Notes: generated by a model from the sequence alone, not told the origin. 64,000 nucleotides of DNA from Neobacillus niacini NBRC 15566 (GCF_001591505.1 NZ_BCVA01000008.1:62001-126000), one strand, 5' to 3'. Counted from the first letter of the stretch, positions 17,873 through 27,022 are shown. Translations and numbers: made by a program.

Positions 17873-18042
17873 ATGCCTATTATTCAAGGGCGAATGATGA
17901 GGGAAGACCAAAAGAGAAAGTAGCAGAATTAACTCGTAATGTAACGAATACTGTCTTCGAAACGTTGAATGTTCCGAAAGTAATTGTAACGGAAATACTT
18001 AATACACACTAGGGAAAAGCTGGAGTGCCTTCAGAAGAATAA
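17873..18042 (+). pseudogene. Broken 4-oxalocrotonate tautomerase-family gene
   Basis: ATG CCT ATT ATT CAA gives MPIIQ with the catalytic Pro1 of the tautomerase family, after an AGAGGGA ribosome site. About 20 bases later the frame breaks and continues in another frame as RPKEKVAELTRNVTNTVFET, then LNVPK, TEI and NTH, an in-frame TAG where the family normally has tryptophan, and GKAGVPSEE before TAA. A frameshift, a stop and a small loss near NVPK make it non-functional. The intact family (~60 aa) isomerises unsaturated dicarboxylates in aromatic meta-cleavage routes. Confidence 0.82.
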
Positions 18043-18082
18043 ATATTCACCCTTTCAGTAATATACAATAAACAATCTACCT

Positions 18083-18121
18083 AAAAACACTCTTGCCAGT
18101 TCGATGGAAGAGTGTTTTTTT
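18083..18121. terminator. Bidirectional terminator between the tautomerase relic and the iclR-type gene
   Basis: Stem AACACTCTT/AAGAGTGTT with a 13-base loop and T-runs on both sides. Confidence 0.8.
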
Positions 18122-18137
18122 GGGACAATCGTTTAGT

Positions 18138-18899
18138 TTAATATTTTTGTCCCGTATTAATTCTAAGTTTACTTCCTAGTTTAGCAGATATTCGTAAACC
18201 GGTTTGAATTACCTTTTCAATAAATAACTGCCTTTTTTTATCTGTTTGGTTGATGTCTACGTAACCAATGCTTAATGCCCCTATTAATTCGTTGGAGTGA
18301 TTGAAAATAGGAGCTGCGACGGAGGAGGTGCCTTTCGTTCTTTCTCCGTGGCTTTCCCAATAACCCCTATGACGAATGGTGGCTAGCAGTTGAAGGAAAG
18401 ATTCAATTTCTTCTTTTATTACTAACTCACTTATAATTTTTAACGCTTCTTCCCTCTGCATATTTGCCAGCATAACTTTATTGGCAGCCCCGATATTCAT
18501 TGGGATTCTGATTCCCAACTGATCATAAATCCGGATCGGATTATACGGGCAATCAATTCTTTCAACAATTATAGATTCTGATCCTATAGGTTTACTAAAA
18601 TAAACACTCTCTTCTACCTCATGCATTAACCTCTCCATTTCCGGTCGGATTAGACCGACAAAATCAAAGGTATCATACATCTTTAATCCATATTCCATCC
18701 AGGTATATCCCATTGAATAGAGTTTTAGATTAGGATCCTGCTGAATTAATCCATGTTTAATCATGGACTGTAAAAGTCGATGCATGGTACTGACAGGTAA
18801 GTCACATTCCTTTGATAAATCCGTAATCGAGAACCATTGTTTCGAATCGCTTTCTGCTAAGACTTTAATTACTTGCATAGCACGGTCTATAGTTTGCAT
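18138..18899 (-). CDS. IclR-family transcriptional regulator
   Basis: About 253 residues. An N-terminal winged helix-turn-helix (AMQVIKVLAESD ... LPVSTMHRLLQSM) is followed by the IclR ligand-binding domain with GAANKVMLA and, near the end, SVAAPIFNHSNELIGALSI. ATG 18899 is preferred because AGGAG is 9 bases upstream; a TTG at 18908 would touch that site. It is divergent from the guanidino-enzyme operon starting at 19069 and is the natural candidate regulator of it. It could alternatively control the AAHS gene downstream on the same strand. Confidence 0.9.
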   Translation of the reverse strand: MQTIDRAMQVIKVLAESDSKQWFSITDLSKECDLPVSTMHRLLQSMIKHGLIQQDPNLKLYSMGYTWMEYGLKMYDTFDFVGLIRPEMERLMHEVEESVYFSKPIGSESIIVERIDCPYNPIRIYDQLGIRIPMNIGAANKVMLANMQREEALKIISELVIKEEIESFLQLLATIRHRGYWESHGERTKGTSSVAAPIFNHSNELIGALSIGYVDINQTDKKRQLFIEKVIQTGLRISAKLGSKLRINTGQKY

Positions 18900-19068
18900 T
18901 CTATCCAACTCCTATCATTTCTTCGACCAACCAAGTATAAAAAGAGAATATTTAATTATCAGTTAATTCAAAATATATTGACATACATTTCCCCTTTTTA
19001 TATTATCATATTATAAGTTTCCATTAAAAGAAAAGGATTTCCACTATGCGGAAAAGGGGGTTAGGAAC

Positions 19069-19935
19069 ATGTTATCATCCATGCATAAAAATCTCAACAA
19101 GGTAATTTTAAAACATCCGAAGGACGCTTTTATCAGTCAAGAGCATTTAAGAAATGAATGGAAAAAGTTTAATTACATCAATGAACCGGACTACATAAAA
19201 GCACACAATGAATTTGAACAGTTTCATACGATTATTAGAGAACATGTGGCTGAAATTGTATTTTTACCTGCTTCAGGGACAGTAGGATTAGACTCGCTTT
19301 ACACCCACGACCCTGTAAAATTCACGAAAAACGGAGCCATTATTTTAAAATCAGGTAAAAAATTACGTCAACCAGAGGCAGAGGTTTATAAACAATTTTT
19401 ACTAGAACAGAAGATTCCTATAGTTGGTGAACTAACAGGGGATGCGGTGGCTGATGGTGGTGACCTCGTCTGGCTCGATGATCAGACTTTATTAATTGGA
19501 CGTGGTTATCGTACAAATGATGAAGCCATCCGACAAATCAAGGAACTGACCAAGGATATGGTTGAAGAATGTATTGTTGTCCAATTACCGCACGACCAGG
19601 GGGAAGAAGAATGCCTTCATCTTATGTCATTTATTAGTATTGTTGATGAGAATCTAGCAGTGGTTTATTCAAGACTCATGCCGGTATTCCTCCGGCAGCT
19701 GCTAATAAAACGAGGTTTTGAATTAATAGAGGTACCGGATGAAGAGTATCACCGATTGGGCTGTAATGTTCTTGCGCTCGCACCAAGAGTCTGCGTGATG
19801 GTTTCAGGGAATTCGTCAACAAAGAAACAATTAATTGCAGCAGGCGCAACTGTCTATGAATATGAAGGAAATGAAATATCTTATTTAGGAACGGGGGGAC
19901 CTACATGTCTTACATGTCCAGTAGCAAGAGGTTAA
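19069..19935 (+). CDS. Arginine deiminase/DDAH superfamily guanidino-group hydrolase
   Basis: 288-residue member of the guanidine-modifying fold (amidinotransferase, arginine deiminase, DDAH). Visible catalytic elements are the aspartate motif YTHDPVKF near residue 84, GDAVADGGDLVWL, the histidine in EEECLHLMSF, and C280 in GGPTCLTCPVAR near the C terminus. It is about 35 residues longer than the DDAH encoded next to it and differs at the active-site surroundings, so it may act on a different guanidino substrate. Substrate assignment is inference. ATG after AAAAGGGGG; 17 bp from the next gene. Confidence 0.8.
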   Translation: MLSSMHKNLNKVILKHPKDAFISQEHLRNEWKKFNYINEPDYIKAHNEFEQFHTIIREHVAEIVFLPASGTVGLDSLYTHDPVKFTKNGAIILKSGKKLRQPEAEVYKQFLLEQKIPIVGELTGDAVADGGDLVWLDDQTLLIGRGYRTNDEAIRQIKELTKDMVEECIVVQLPHDQGEEECLHLMSFISIVDENLAVVYSRLMPVFLRQLLIKRGFELIEVPDEEYHRLGCNVLALAPRVCVMVSGNSSTKKQLIAAGATVYEYEGNEISYLGTGGPTCLTCPVARG

Positions 19936-19952
19936 AAGAGGAGGCTAGTATT

Positions 19953-20714
19953 ATGTTTCAAAATACAATTGTTAAAATACCAAGCGAAAACTATGTCAAT
20001 GGTTTAACTACTTCTGATCTAGGAAGACCTAATCTCGAAATGGCATTAGAACAGCACCAGGCCTATATAAACGCGTTAAAAAAATGCGGTACAACCGTAA
20101 CAGTTCTTCCTAGCAACATTGAATTTCCTGACTCAACTTTTGTAGAGGATACAGCGGTATTGACACCGAAGTTCGCTGTCATTTCGAATCCAGGGGCACT
20201 GTCCCGGAATGGTGAAATCCATGAAATGGAACCTGTAATTAAATCATTCTATGATTCTATTTATTATATTAAGGCTCCGGGAACTCTTGATGGGGGTGAT
20301 ATTCTTCAAATCGAAGATCATTTTTATATAGGAATTTCTGCTAGAACTAACCATGATGGTGCTGAGCAATTAAAAACAATTCTAGAATTGGAAGGGTACA
20401 AAGGTACGATTGTTGAGCTGGAGAAGTTCTTCCATTTAAAAACAGGAATTGCTTATTTGGGAAATCAAACGATTGTGGTTGCAGGGGAATTTATCAATCA
20501 TCCCGAGTTTAATCATTATCAAAAAATAGTTGTTCCGCCTGAAGAGGAATACGCAGCAAATTGTATCCGTGTGAACGATTTTGTCATCATTCCTGCAGGT
20601 TATCCTATAACAAAACAAAAAATTAACGATGCAGGGTATCAAACCATTGAACTCGAAATGTCAGAGTTCCGTAAACAGGACGGCGGATTAAGCTGCTTGT
20701 CACTGCGATTTTAA
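19953..20714 (+). CDS. Dimethylarginine dimethylaminohydrolase (DDAH)
   Basis: 253-residue enzyme expected to hydrolyse N-omega-methylated arginines to citrulline plus methylamines. The family FVEDTAVL block is present, with GTLDGGDIL in the middle, the catalytic histidine at about residue 161 (FFHLKTG) and the catalytic cysteine at about 248 (GGLSCLSLRF). These positions match the bacterial DDAH enzyme of Pseudomonas aeruginosa (His162, Cys249) almost exactly. Start ATG 19953 is set by AGAGGAGGC. It is translated right after the related hydrolase and followed by a permease. Confidence 0.88.
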   Translation: MFQNTIVKIPSENYVNGLTTSDLGRPNLEMALEQHQAYINALKKCGTTVTVLPSNIEFPDSTFVEDTAVLTPKFAVISNPGALSRNGEIHEMEPVIKSFYDSIYYIKAPGTLDGGDILQIEDHFYIGISARTNHDGAEQLKTILELEGYKGTIVELEKFFHLKTGIAYLGNQTIVVAGEFINHPEFNHYQKIVVPPEEEYAANCIRVNDFVIIPAGYPITKQKINDAGYQTIELEMSEFRKQDGGLSCLSLRF

Positions 20715-20758
20715 TAATAAAGGGGTAAAGCTATTTTAAGAGGGGTGGGAGAGGGAAA

Positions 20759-22168
20759 ATGGAAACAGTGAATCAGGTAAGTCAGGAAAATCAATTAAAT
20801 CGTTCCATGAAACGCAGACATTTATTTATGCTTTCATTAGGGGGAGTTATTGGAACGGGATTATTTTTAAATGCTGGTTATACCATTAATCAATCGGGAG
20901 CCGGCGGTGCACTAGTCGGGTATTTGTTTGGCGGGATCATTTTGTACCTGGTCATGGTCTGTCTAGGGGAGCTCGCTGTCTATATGCCTGTAACAGGTTC
21001 TTTTCAAACCTATGCCAGTAAATTCATTAGTCCTTCTGCCGGGTTCTCTTTAGGCTGGATGTATTTTATTGGGTCAGCAACTACAGCTGGTGTAGAGTTT
21101 ACCGCCGCCGGTATCCTAATGCAAAGGTGGTTCCCTGATGTTTCCGTCTGGATATGGTGTGCAGTCTTTATACTGCTATTATTTGGACTTAATGCCCTAA
21201 CAACAAGAGGTTTTGCCGAGGCAGAATACTGGTTTGCCGGTATTAAGGTACTAGCTGTTATTTTCTTTATCATTATTGGTGCCGGAGCCATTTTTGGAAT
21301 TATTCCTCTCGAAGACAGACCTGCTCCATTATTAGACAATCTAGCTCCATCCGGATTATTTCCAGCCGGAATTGCCATTCTTTTTGTGACGATGATGAAT
21401 GTTATTTTTTCTTACCAAGGATCTGAATTAATCGGGATTGCTGCTGGAGAGAGCGAGGAACCTTCTAAGAATATCCCTCGTGCCATTCGTAACGTGTTAT
21501 TTAGAATTATTGTCTTTTATTTGGCCTCTATTATTATTTTATCTGCGATTTTTCCAACTGAGGAGTTGGGTTTACTTGAAAGTCCATTCGTAACTTTGAT
21601 GGAGTTGGCTGGTATTCCATTTGCACCGGATATTATGAACTTTGTAATTCTGACAGCGATATTATCAGTAGGAAACTCTTGTATCTATGCGTCCACTCGT
21701 CTTTTGTGGGCCATGGCTCATGAGGGAATGGCACCAAAACGATTTGGGAAACTTTCAAAACGGAAGGTTCCATTTAGAGCTCTAGTGTTTACGATGATAT
21801 TCTCACTACTATCACTTTTGACTAGTGTGATTGCTGCCGATACAGTTTTCGTTCTATTAATGTCTGTTGCAGGAATATCTGTGACCATCTCCTGGATTGG
21901 AATTGCGCTTTCTCAGTTAATGTTTCGGCGTAAATATTTACAGGGCGGTGGGAAATTAGAGGACCTGCAATACAAAGTACGATTTTATCCTTTAATTCCA
22001 ATCGTATGTATTGTATTTTGCGTATCTATTCTTATATTCCTGGCATTTGACCCAACACAACTAATAGGACTCCTCATCGGACTAGGATTTCTAATAATAT
22101 GCTATGTATCCTACTACTTCAAAAACAAACAAACCAAAGCAAACTCAGAAACGAATATCAATGGATAA
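20759..22168 (+). CDS. APC-superfamily amino acid permease (RocE/LysP-like)
   Basis: 469 residues and twelve helices. The N-terminal RRHLFMLSLGGVIGTGLFL signature of the amino acid transporter group and the ESEEPSKNIPRAI loop between helices 6 and 7 are both present. Within this operon, arginine or a methylated arginine is the likely cargo (inference). The start follows a GGGAGAGGG stretch, 44 bp after the DDAH stop. Confidence 0.87.
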   Translation: METVNQVSQENQLNRSMKRRHLFMLSLGGVIGTGLFLNAGYTINQSGAGGALVGYLFGGIILYLVMVCLGELAVYMPVTGSFQTYASKFISPSAGFSLGWMYFIGSATTAGVEFTAAGILMQRWFPDVSVWIWCAVFILLLFGLNALTTRGFAEAEYWFAGIKVLAVIFFIIIGAGAIFGIIPLEDRPAPLLDNLAPSGLFPAGIAILFVTMMNVIFSYQGSELIGIAAGESEEPSKNIPRAIRNVLFRIIVFYLASIIILSAIFPTEELGLLESPFVTLMELAGIPFAPDIMNFVILTAILSVGNSCIYASTRLLWAMAHEGMAPKRFGKLSKRKVPFRALVFTMIFSLLSLLTSVIAADTVFVLLMSVAGISVTISWIGIALSQLMFRRKYLQGGGKLEDLQYKVRFYPLIPIVCIVFCVSILIFLAFDPTQLIGLLIGLGFLIICYVSYYFKNKQTKANSETNING

Positions 22169-22209
22169 CATGGGTGACAAACATGGGTGACAGGCACCGC
22201 TCGTGGACA

Positions 22210-22234
22210 GTGTCCACCTGGGGTGGACACTTTT
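22210..22234 (+). terminator. Terminator-like hairpin between permease and rocB-like gene
   Basis: A perfect 9-bp stem GTGTCCACC/GGTGGACAC with a 3-base loop is followed by TTTT. It overlaps a second palindrome, GTGGACAGTGTCCAC. Just upstream ATGGGTGACA occurs twice. It may give partial termination before the next gene. Confidence 0.6.
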
Positions 22235-22295
22235 ATCCTGCGGGTGGAAATTTATGTAAGGAATATGGAATATTGGAATATTAAAGGGGAATAGA

Positions 22296-23924
22296 ATGAT
22301 GGAACAACTTAGGTGGGGAACACCGGATAGGCTGCGGAGTTTATTGTGTGAACTGGTGAGCTGGAAGAGTATGACGTTAACAGAGGGAGAGCGGGAGTTT
22401 CCGTTCAAGGTTCAGGCGAAACTTCAGGAGCTTAAGTATTTTCAAGAGAATCCGGACCATTTGGGTCTTTATGAGGCTGATTTGGACCGGAGATTCTTAA
22501 CGGGGTTATATAAGCATGGTTCTTCAAAGGAAACGATTGTTTTACTGAGTCATTTTGATACGGTAAACACTGAAGAGTATGGAGACCTAGAGGAGTACGC
22601 CTATCAGCCCGAAGAATTGACGAAATTACTATTCAATAGAATTGATGAACTGCATGGAGATGCACACAGGGATCTCCTGTCTGGGGAATTTTTATTTGGC
22701 CGCGGCACAATGGATATGAAGATGGGACTGGCAATGCATATGGGGTTATTGGAAAAAGCAACAGTTGAGAAATGGCCGATAAATCTGCTCTTGCTTACAG
22801 TCCCTGATGAAGAGGTAAATTCAACTGGTATGCGTGCGGCCGTAACGAAACTGCTTGAATTAAAGGATCAACATAATCTTAGCTATAAACTTTTTCTAAA
22901 CGGAGAGCCGGTATTTACCCAAGAACCGGGTGACAGAAGCTTTTATGTATATTCTGGATCCATTGGAAAGATTATGCCATCAGCGCTTTTTTATGGAAAG
23001 GAAACACATGTTGGCGAACCACTCAGTGGCATTACGGCACCATATATTGCTTCATTTTTAACTCAGAGAATGGAGTGGAATTTGACGCTGCAAGAAAAAG
23101 TAAATGGCGAAACTACACCACTGCCTGTTACCCTACAGCAGAAAGATTTAAGATTGGAATACTCTGCTCAAACGCCTTTTCGTTCTGCAGCATTATATAA
23201 TGTGTTTTTAATGAAACGGACTGCTGACGAAATTATGGGGTTATTTGAAAAGGTTGCCATTGAAGCTGCGGAAGCCTGCAATCAGTCATATAAAGAGGTT
23301 TGTTTGAAGCACTCTATTGAGCCAGTTGGCGAAGTCCGTGTTTTGCGTTACGACGATTTACACACACATGCAATCCGTAAATTCGGATTCGATTTTGTGG
23401 AGCAAATAAAGGCTCAAGTTCAGACCATTCCTAACTGGGATGACCGTGAAAAATCATTACGAATAGCAGACAGTCTGATGATTGAATGTCAGGAGCTTGC
23501 ACCAGCAATCATCTTACTCTATGCACCTCCTTATTATCCGGCAGTTAATTCTTCCGATGATGACCTCGTCAAGAGATGTGTACAGTTTGTTAGGGAAAAA
23601 GGACAAGAAAAATTTAATTTACCTGTAAAACAGGTGCATTATTTTAATGGAATCAGTGATTTAAGCTATGTTAACTATCAAGATGAAGAAGAAGGGTGGA
23701 CTGCATTTAAAGCAAATACACCCGTTTGGGGTAGCAGTTACAGTATACCTTTTGACGCTATGACCAAGCTTCGTGCACCTGTCCTAAATGTCGGTCCGTT
23801 TGGAAAAGATGCCCATAAACGAACAGAAAGACTGCATATTAAAAGCGCCTTTGAAGAAGTACCGTCTTTAGTTGAGGATATGATAAAAATGATCATCAAA
23901 AGCATGTGTCAATCTGTTCATTGA
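22296..23924 (+). CDS. rocB: RocB-like M20-family peptidase/deacylase
   Basis: 542-residue protein of the RocB branch of the M20/M28 metallopeptidase clan. It opens with the SLLCELVSWKSMTLTEGE block. Metal-binding elements seen are LLSHFDTVN, FGRGTMDMKMG and TVPDEEVNSTG. In B. subtilis rocB belongs to the arginine utilisation regulon, although its exact reaction is not settled. Placed after DDAH and the permease, it fits arginine or methylarginine breakdown. ATG after AAAGGGGA; a terminator follows. Confidence 0.88.
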   Translation: MMEQLRWGTPDRLRSLLCELVSWKSMTLTEGEREFPFKVQAKLQELKYFQENPDHLGLYEADLDRRFLTGLYKHGSSKETIVLLSHFDTVNTEEYGDLEEYAYQPEELTKLLFNRIDELHGDAHRDLLSGEFLFGRGTMDMKMGLAMHMGLLEKATVEKWPINLLLLTVPDEEVNSTGMRAAVTKLLELKDQHNLSYKLFLNGEPVFTQEPGDRSFYVYSGSIGKIMPSALFYGKETHVGEPLSGITAPYIASFLTQRMEWNLTLQEKVNGETTPLPVTLQQKDLRLEYSAQTPFRSAALYNVFLMKRTADEIMGLFEKVAIEAAEACNQSYKEVCLKHSIEPVGEVRVLRYDDLHTHAIRKFGFDFVEQIKAQVQTIPNWDDREKSLRIADSLMIECQELAPAIILLYAPPYYPAVNSSDDDLVKRCVQFVREKGQEKFNLPVKQVHYFNGISDLSYVNYQDEEEGWTAFKANTPVWGSSYSIPFDAMTKLRAPVLNVGPFGKDAHKRTERLHIKSAFEEVPSLVEDMIKMIIKSMCQSVH

Positions 23925-23934
23925 TATAAAAACT

Positions 23935-23965
23935 GACACCTTCCGTGTAGGAGGGTGTCTTTACG
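23935..23965 (+). terminator. Terminator of the rocB-like gene
   Basis: Stem GACACCTTCC/GGAGGGTGTC (one G-T pair) around a 5-base loop, then CTTTA. The T-run is short. Confidence 0.65.
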
Positions 23966-23982
23966 ATTTTACAGGATTTATT

Positions 23983-24257
23983 ATTTAGCAGCCTTTGCAG
24001 GGTTAATTTTCGTTTAGGTATGAGAATTTCTAGGCGGAGAATTTCCGGTTAATGTTTAAAGAGGAGGAATAAGGAATAGATATAACCGGAGATTTCCCGG
24101 TTAACTGATCTAGAAAAGAAAAAATCAAAAGAATTGAATCATATAAACGGAAAAGCTCCCCTTTTTTTTAAGGAAATAGGTGTATTTCCAAATTTAGCCG
24201 GAATTTTTTCGTTTATTTTTCAAATACAGTTCATCAACATCAGACTATAACAAAGAT
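23983..24257. mobile_element. MITE-like element, copy 2 (degenerate, about 275 bp)
   Basis: Aligns throughout with copy 3 at 31782 (TAGGTATGAG, TAGGCGGAGAATTTCCG and ATATAAACGGAAAA recur in order) and has four palindromic units centred near 24040, 24092, 24154 and 24205. The right terminus is recognisable as ATCAACATCAGACTATAAC; the left terminus has decayed and no clear target duplication is left. It fills most of the gene-free stretch 23925-24347. Confidence 0.6.
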
Positions 24258-24347
24258 ATAATTTAAAATAAATTTCTTTATTACATATTTTAATTCTCCG
24301 AAATAAGGGTAAACCAAAAAGAAAATCATTCATGCGGAGGCAGCAGT

Positions 24348-25001
24348 ATGGGAGAGATTCCAAAAGAAATCATTCCACTATCATATGACTTTTATGAACA
24401 GCCTACCCTAGAACTTTCAAAGGCATTACTGGGGTGCCTCCTAGTTAAAGAAACTGATCAGGGTATGGCTGCAGGATATATTGTAGAAACAGAGGCCTAT
24501 ATTGGTCCAGTAGACAGGGCTGCGCACAGTTACAATAATAGGCGGACGGGAAGGACGGAGGTCATGTTCCACCGTTCTGGACTTACCTATACCTATCTTA
24601 TGCATACCCATTGCCTTTTCAATGTGGTCAGCGGTGGTGAAGAAAATCCTGAAGCTGTATTGGTCCGTGCCTTAGAACCACGTTATGGGATTGAATTGAT
24701 GAAAAGAAGAAGAGGAATTCAAGATATAACAAATCTAACTAATGGTCCTGGTAAACTGACTAAATCAATGGGTATTACCATGGAGGACTATGGCAGTTCT
24801 CTTACACTTCCACCTTTATACATAGCTAAAGGTTTTTGTCCGGAGAGTATATCGGTCGGGAAAAGGATTGGAATTGACAAATCTGGTGAAGCCAAGGATT
24901 ATCCATGGCGCTTCTGGATTACCCATAATAAATTTGTTTCAAGACATCAAAAATCTGAATATGAAATAAAAATCAAAAAGGATAAAAATAATGAAGATTA
25001 A
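24348..25001 (+). CDS. 3-methyladenine DNA glycosylase, MPG/AAG family
   Basis: 217-residue base-excision enzyme of the mammalian-type alkyladenine glycosylase fold. It carries the catalytic-glutamate block VETEAYIGPVDRAAH, then TYTYLMHTHCLFNVV, AVLVRALEP and the NGPGKLTKSMGI signature. It removes alkylated purines such as 3-methyladenine. The ribosome site is GCGGAGG. Monocistronic between a MITE copy and thrC. The last ~15 residues are lysine-rich. Confidence 0.92.
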   Translation: MGEIPKEIIPLSYDFYEQPTLELSKALLGCLLVKETDQGMAAGYIVETEAYIGPVDRAAHSYNNRRTGRTEVMFHRSGLTYTYLMHTHCLFNVVSGGEENPEAVLVRALEPRYGIELMKRRRGIQDITNLTNGPGKLTKSMGITMEDYGSSLTLPPLYIAKGFCPESISVGKRIGIDKSGEAKDYPWRFWITHNKFVSRHQKSEYEIKIKKDKNNED

Positions 25002-25129
25002 AGCAATAATTTCTAGACTATTCACTCAATTATGTTAAAATGAAATTTATATTTTAGCACTTTAAAAGGATATAATCTCACACTTCAAACCTGAGGCAAT
25101 CAAACTTTTAATAGATACAGGAGGCAGCT

Positions 25130-26533
25130 ATGAACTTTGTAAGTACACGCGGAAATGTAAGTAAAATTGGTTTTATCGACACAGTCTTAATGGGGCTAGC
25201 AAATGATGGGGGACTATTAGTACCGGAGAAAATTCCACAAATTCCTGCAGAAAAGTTAGAATCTATGTCCAATCTAACCTATCAAGAATTAGCATTCGAA
25301 ATCTTTTCTTATTATGTTGACGGTGAAATACCAGACAATGAGTTGAAAGAACTCATTCAGAAAAGCTATGCAACCTTTCGTCACCCAGAGGTAACGCCTG
25401 TTCAAAAGTTAAAGGATAATATGTATGTTTTAGAACTATTCCACGGACCGACCTTTGCTTTTAAAGATATCGCACTGCAATTCTTAGGGAATTTATATTC
25501 TTATGTATCCAAGAAGACAGGGGAGTCGATTCATATTCTCGGTGCTACTTCAGGGGATACAGGTGCCTCAGCGATTGAAGGTGTCAGAGGAAAGGAAGGC
25601 ATTCGTATTTGTATTTTGCATCCATACGGCAAAGTAAGTAAGGTACAAGAATTACAAATGACGACGGTCGATGATAAAAGTGTGTTGAATTTAGCCATTA
25701 AAGGTACATTTGATGATGGCCAAAGAATCATCAAGGAATTGTTCGCAGATGTTGAGTTTAAAAACAAATACCATATGCGTGCAATCAATTCCATTAACTT
25801 TGTTCGAATCATGGCGCAAACGGTTTATTATTTCTATTCATATTTCCAAGTGAAAAAAGCTACTGGGTTAAAGACGATAAACTTTAGTGTGCCAACAGGT
25901 AATTTTGGAGATATCTTTGCTGGTTATCTTGCCAAGAAAATGGGTCTCCCGATTGGTAAGCTCATCGTTGCTACGAATGAGAATAATATACTAGAAAATT
26001 TCATTCGTGATGGATTGTACAAGCCAGGTGAATTCCGCAGCACATTCAGCCCATCCATGGACATTCAAGTAGCCAGCAATTTTGAGCGCTATCTATATTA
26101 TCTACTTGGAGAAGATCCAAAGGCCGTGTCGGACTTAATGGAAAACTTTAACGTAGAAGGAAAAATTGTTGTAAGCGGCGATCTGCTCCATAAAGTGCAA
26201 GAAGATTTTGCTGCACATGGAGTAAATGGGGAAGAGTGCTTACAAACGATCAGTAAGTACAATTCAGAAACTAGTTATTTATTAGATCCACACACGGCGT
26301 GTGGGGTAGCTGCATACGAAAACTGTAATATTCCGAGTGAAATCTGTGTCACCCTCGCCACTGCTCATCCGGCGAAATTTAATGAATCCATTGAGCGTTG
26401 TGAGATTCAACAGACATTCCCTGAACAAATCAACCAATTGTTTAATAAACCACAATACCTGGAGATTGTTGAAGCTGATAAAGGTGAAATCGTACATCAT
26501 TTAGAAAAGCTTTTTAGTTTTTCTGCAAAATAA
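25130..26533 (+). CDS. thrC: Threonine synthase
   Basis: 467 residues; converts O-phosphohomoserine to threonine with pyridoxal phosphate. It follows the longer enteric/yeast-type architecture: N-terminal MNFVSTRGN, the PLP-lysine in HGPTFAFKDIALQF (about residues 104-117), GATSGDTGASAIEG, and the PTGNFGDIFAGYLA phosphate-binding loop. AGGAGG precedes the ATG. No hom or thrB neighbours, so it is an isolated gene. No T-box or riboswitch was seen in the 128 bp upstream. Confidence 0.93.
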   Translation: MNFVSTRGNVSKIGFIDTVLMGLANDGGLLVPEKIPQIPAEKLESMSNLTYQELAFEIFSYYVDGEIPDNELKELIQKSYATFRHPEVTPVQKLKDNMYVLELFHGPTFAFKDIALQFLGNLYSYVSKKTGESIHILGATSGDTGASAIEGVRGKEGIRICILHPYGKVSKVQELQMTTVDDKSVLNLAIKGTFDDGQRIIKELFADVEFKNKYHMRAINSINFVRIMAQTVYYFYSYFQVKKATGLKTINFSVPTGNFGDIFAGYLAKKMGLPIGKLIVATNENNILENFIRDGLYKPGEFRSTFSPSMDIQVASNFERYLYYLLGEDPKAVSDLMENFNVEGKIVVSGDLLHKVQEDFAAHGVNGEECLQTISKYNSETSYLLDPHTACGVAAYENCNIPSEICVTLATAHPAKFNESIERCEIQQTFPEQINQLFNKPQYLEIVEADKGEIVHHLEKLFSFSAK

Positions 26534-26544
26534 ACCAAAAGTGC

Positions 26545-26573
26545 GCACCTTCCGGACAGGAAGGTGCCTTTTA
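26545..26573 (+). terminator. Terminator of thrC
   Basis: Perfect 9-bp stem GCACCTTCC/GGAAGGTGC with a 5-base loop, then CTTTT. Confidence 0.8.
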
Positions 26574-26680
26574 CGTTGTCCAGTAGATAACGTAAAAAAA
26601 ATGCTCGATATTACTTAGGCATAGAATATACGAACCTACTTTGGATAAAGTAACACTAAAAGCGTATAAGAGGTGTTTGT

Positions 26681-27022
26681 TTGAAATTTTTTGTCATAGG
26701 TGCAATCGTTTTTGGTGCTATTGTTTTTTCCTTATTACCTATTTTATCAGCCCATTTTTTTCAACCCACTTTAAAAGACAGCATTAAATTCAATGTATAT
26801 TTTCTGCCTCTTTCTTTTATAGGAAACATCGTCCTATCATGGGGATTCATTCAAGGCAGCAAGACATTTGGAAATACAGTCATGCTTGGTGGTCTTCAAA
26901 CTGGGGTTTATGCAGTGGTTGTTACAGTTTTATCGATTTTGTTTTTACAGCAGAAAATTTCAGTTTATTCTATTATGGGTCTAGTACTTATAGCAATCGG
27001 TACGATTTTTTTAAATAAGTAA
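26681..27022 (+). CDS. Small four-helix DMT/SMR-like membrane protein
   Basis: 113 residues with four hydrophobic helices (about 1-25, 39-59, 66-90 and 92-112) and few charges. This is the layout of a half-size drug/metabolite transporter, as in small multidrug resistance proteins. The usual SMR glutamate in helix 1 is not evident, so it may be another DMT subgroup working as a dimer. TTG start after AAGAGGTG. It is convergent with the phage-type helicase gene, with 36 bp between the stops. Confidence 0.6.
   Translation: MKFFVIGAIVFGAIVFSLLPILSAHFFQPTLKDSIKFNVYFLPLSFIGNIVLSWGFIQGSKTFGNTVMLGGLQTGVYAVVVTVLSILFLQQKISVYSIMGLVLIAIGTIFLNK

Noticed and set aside
22145-22408. Minus-strand frame across the permease/rocB junction
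   Set aside because: It overlaps two well supported genes and a hairpin, and has no supporting signal.
25002-25129. T-box or riboswitch before thrC
   Set aside because: No T-box core, specifier stem or terminator/antiterminator pair could be seen in this short leader.
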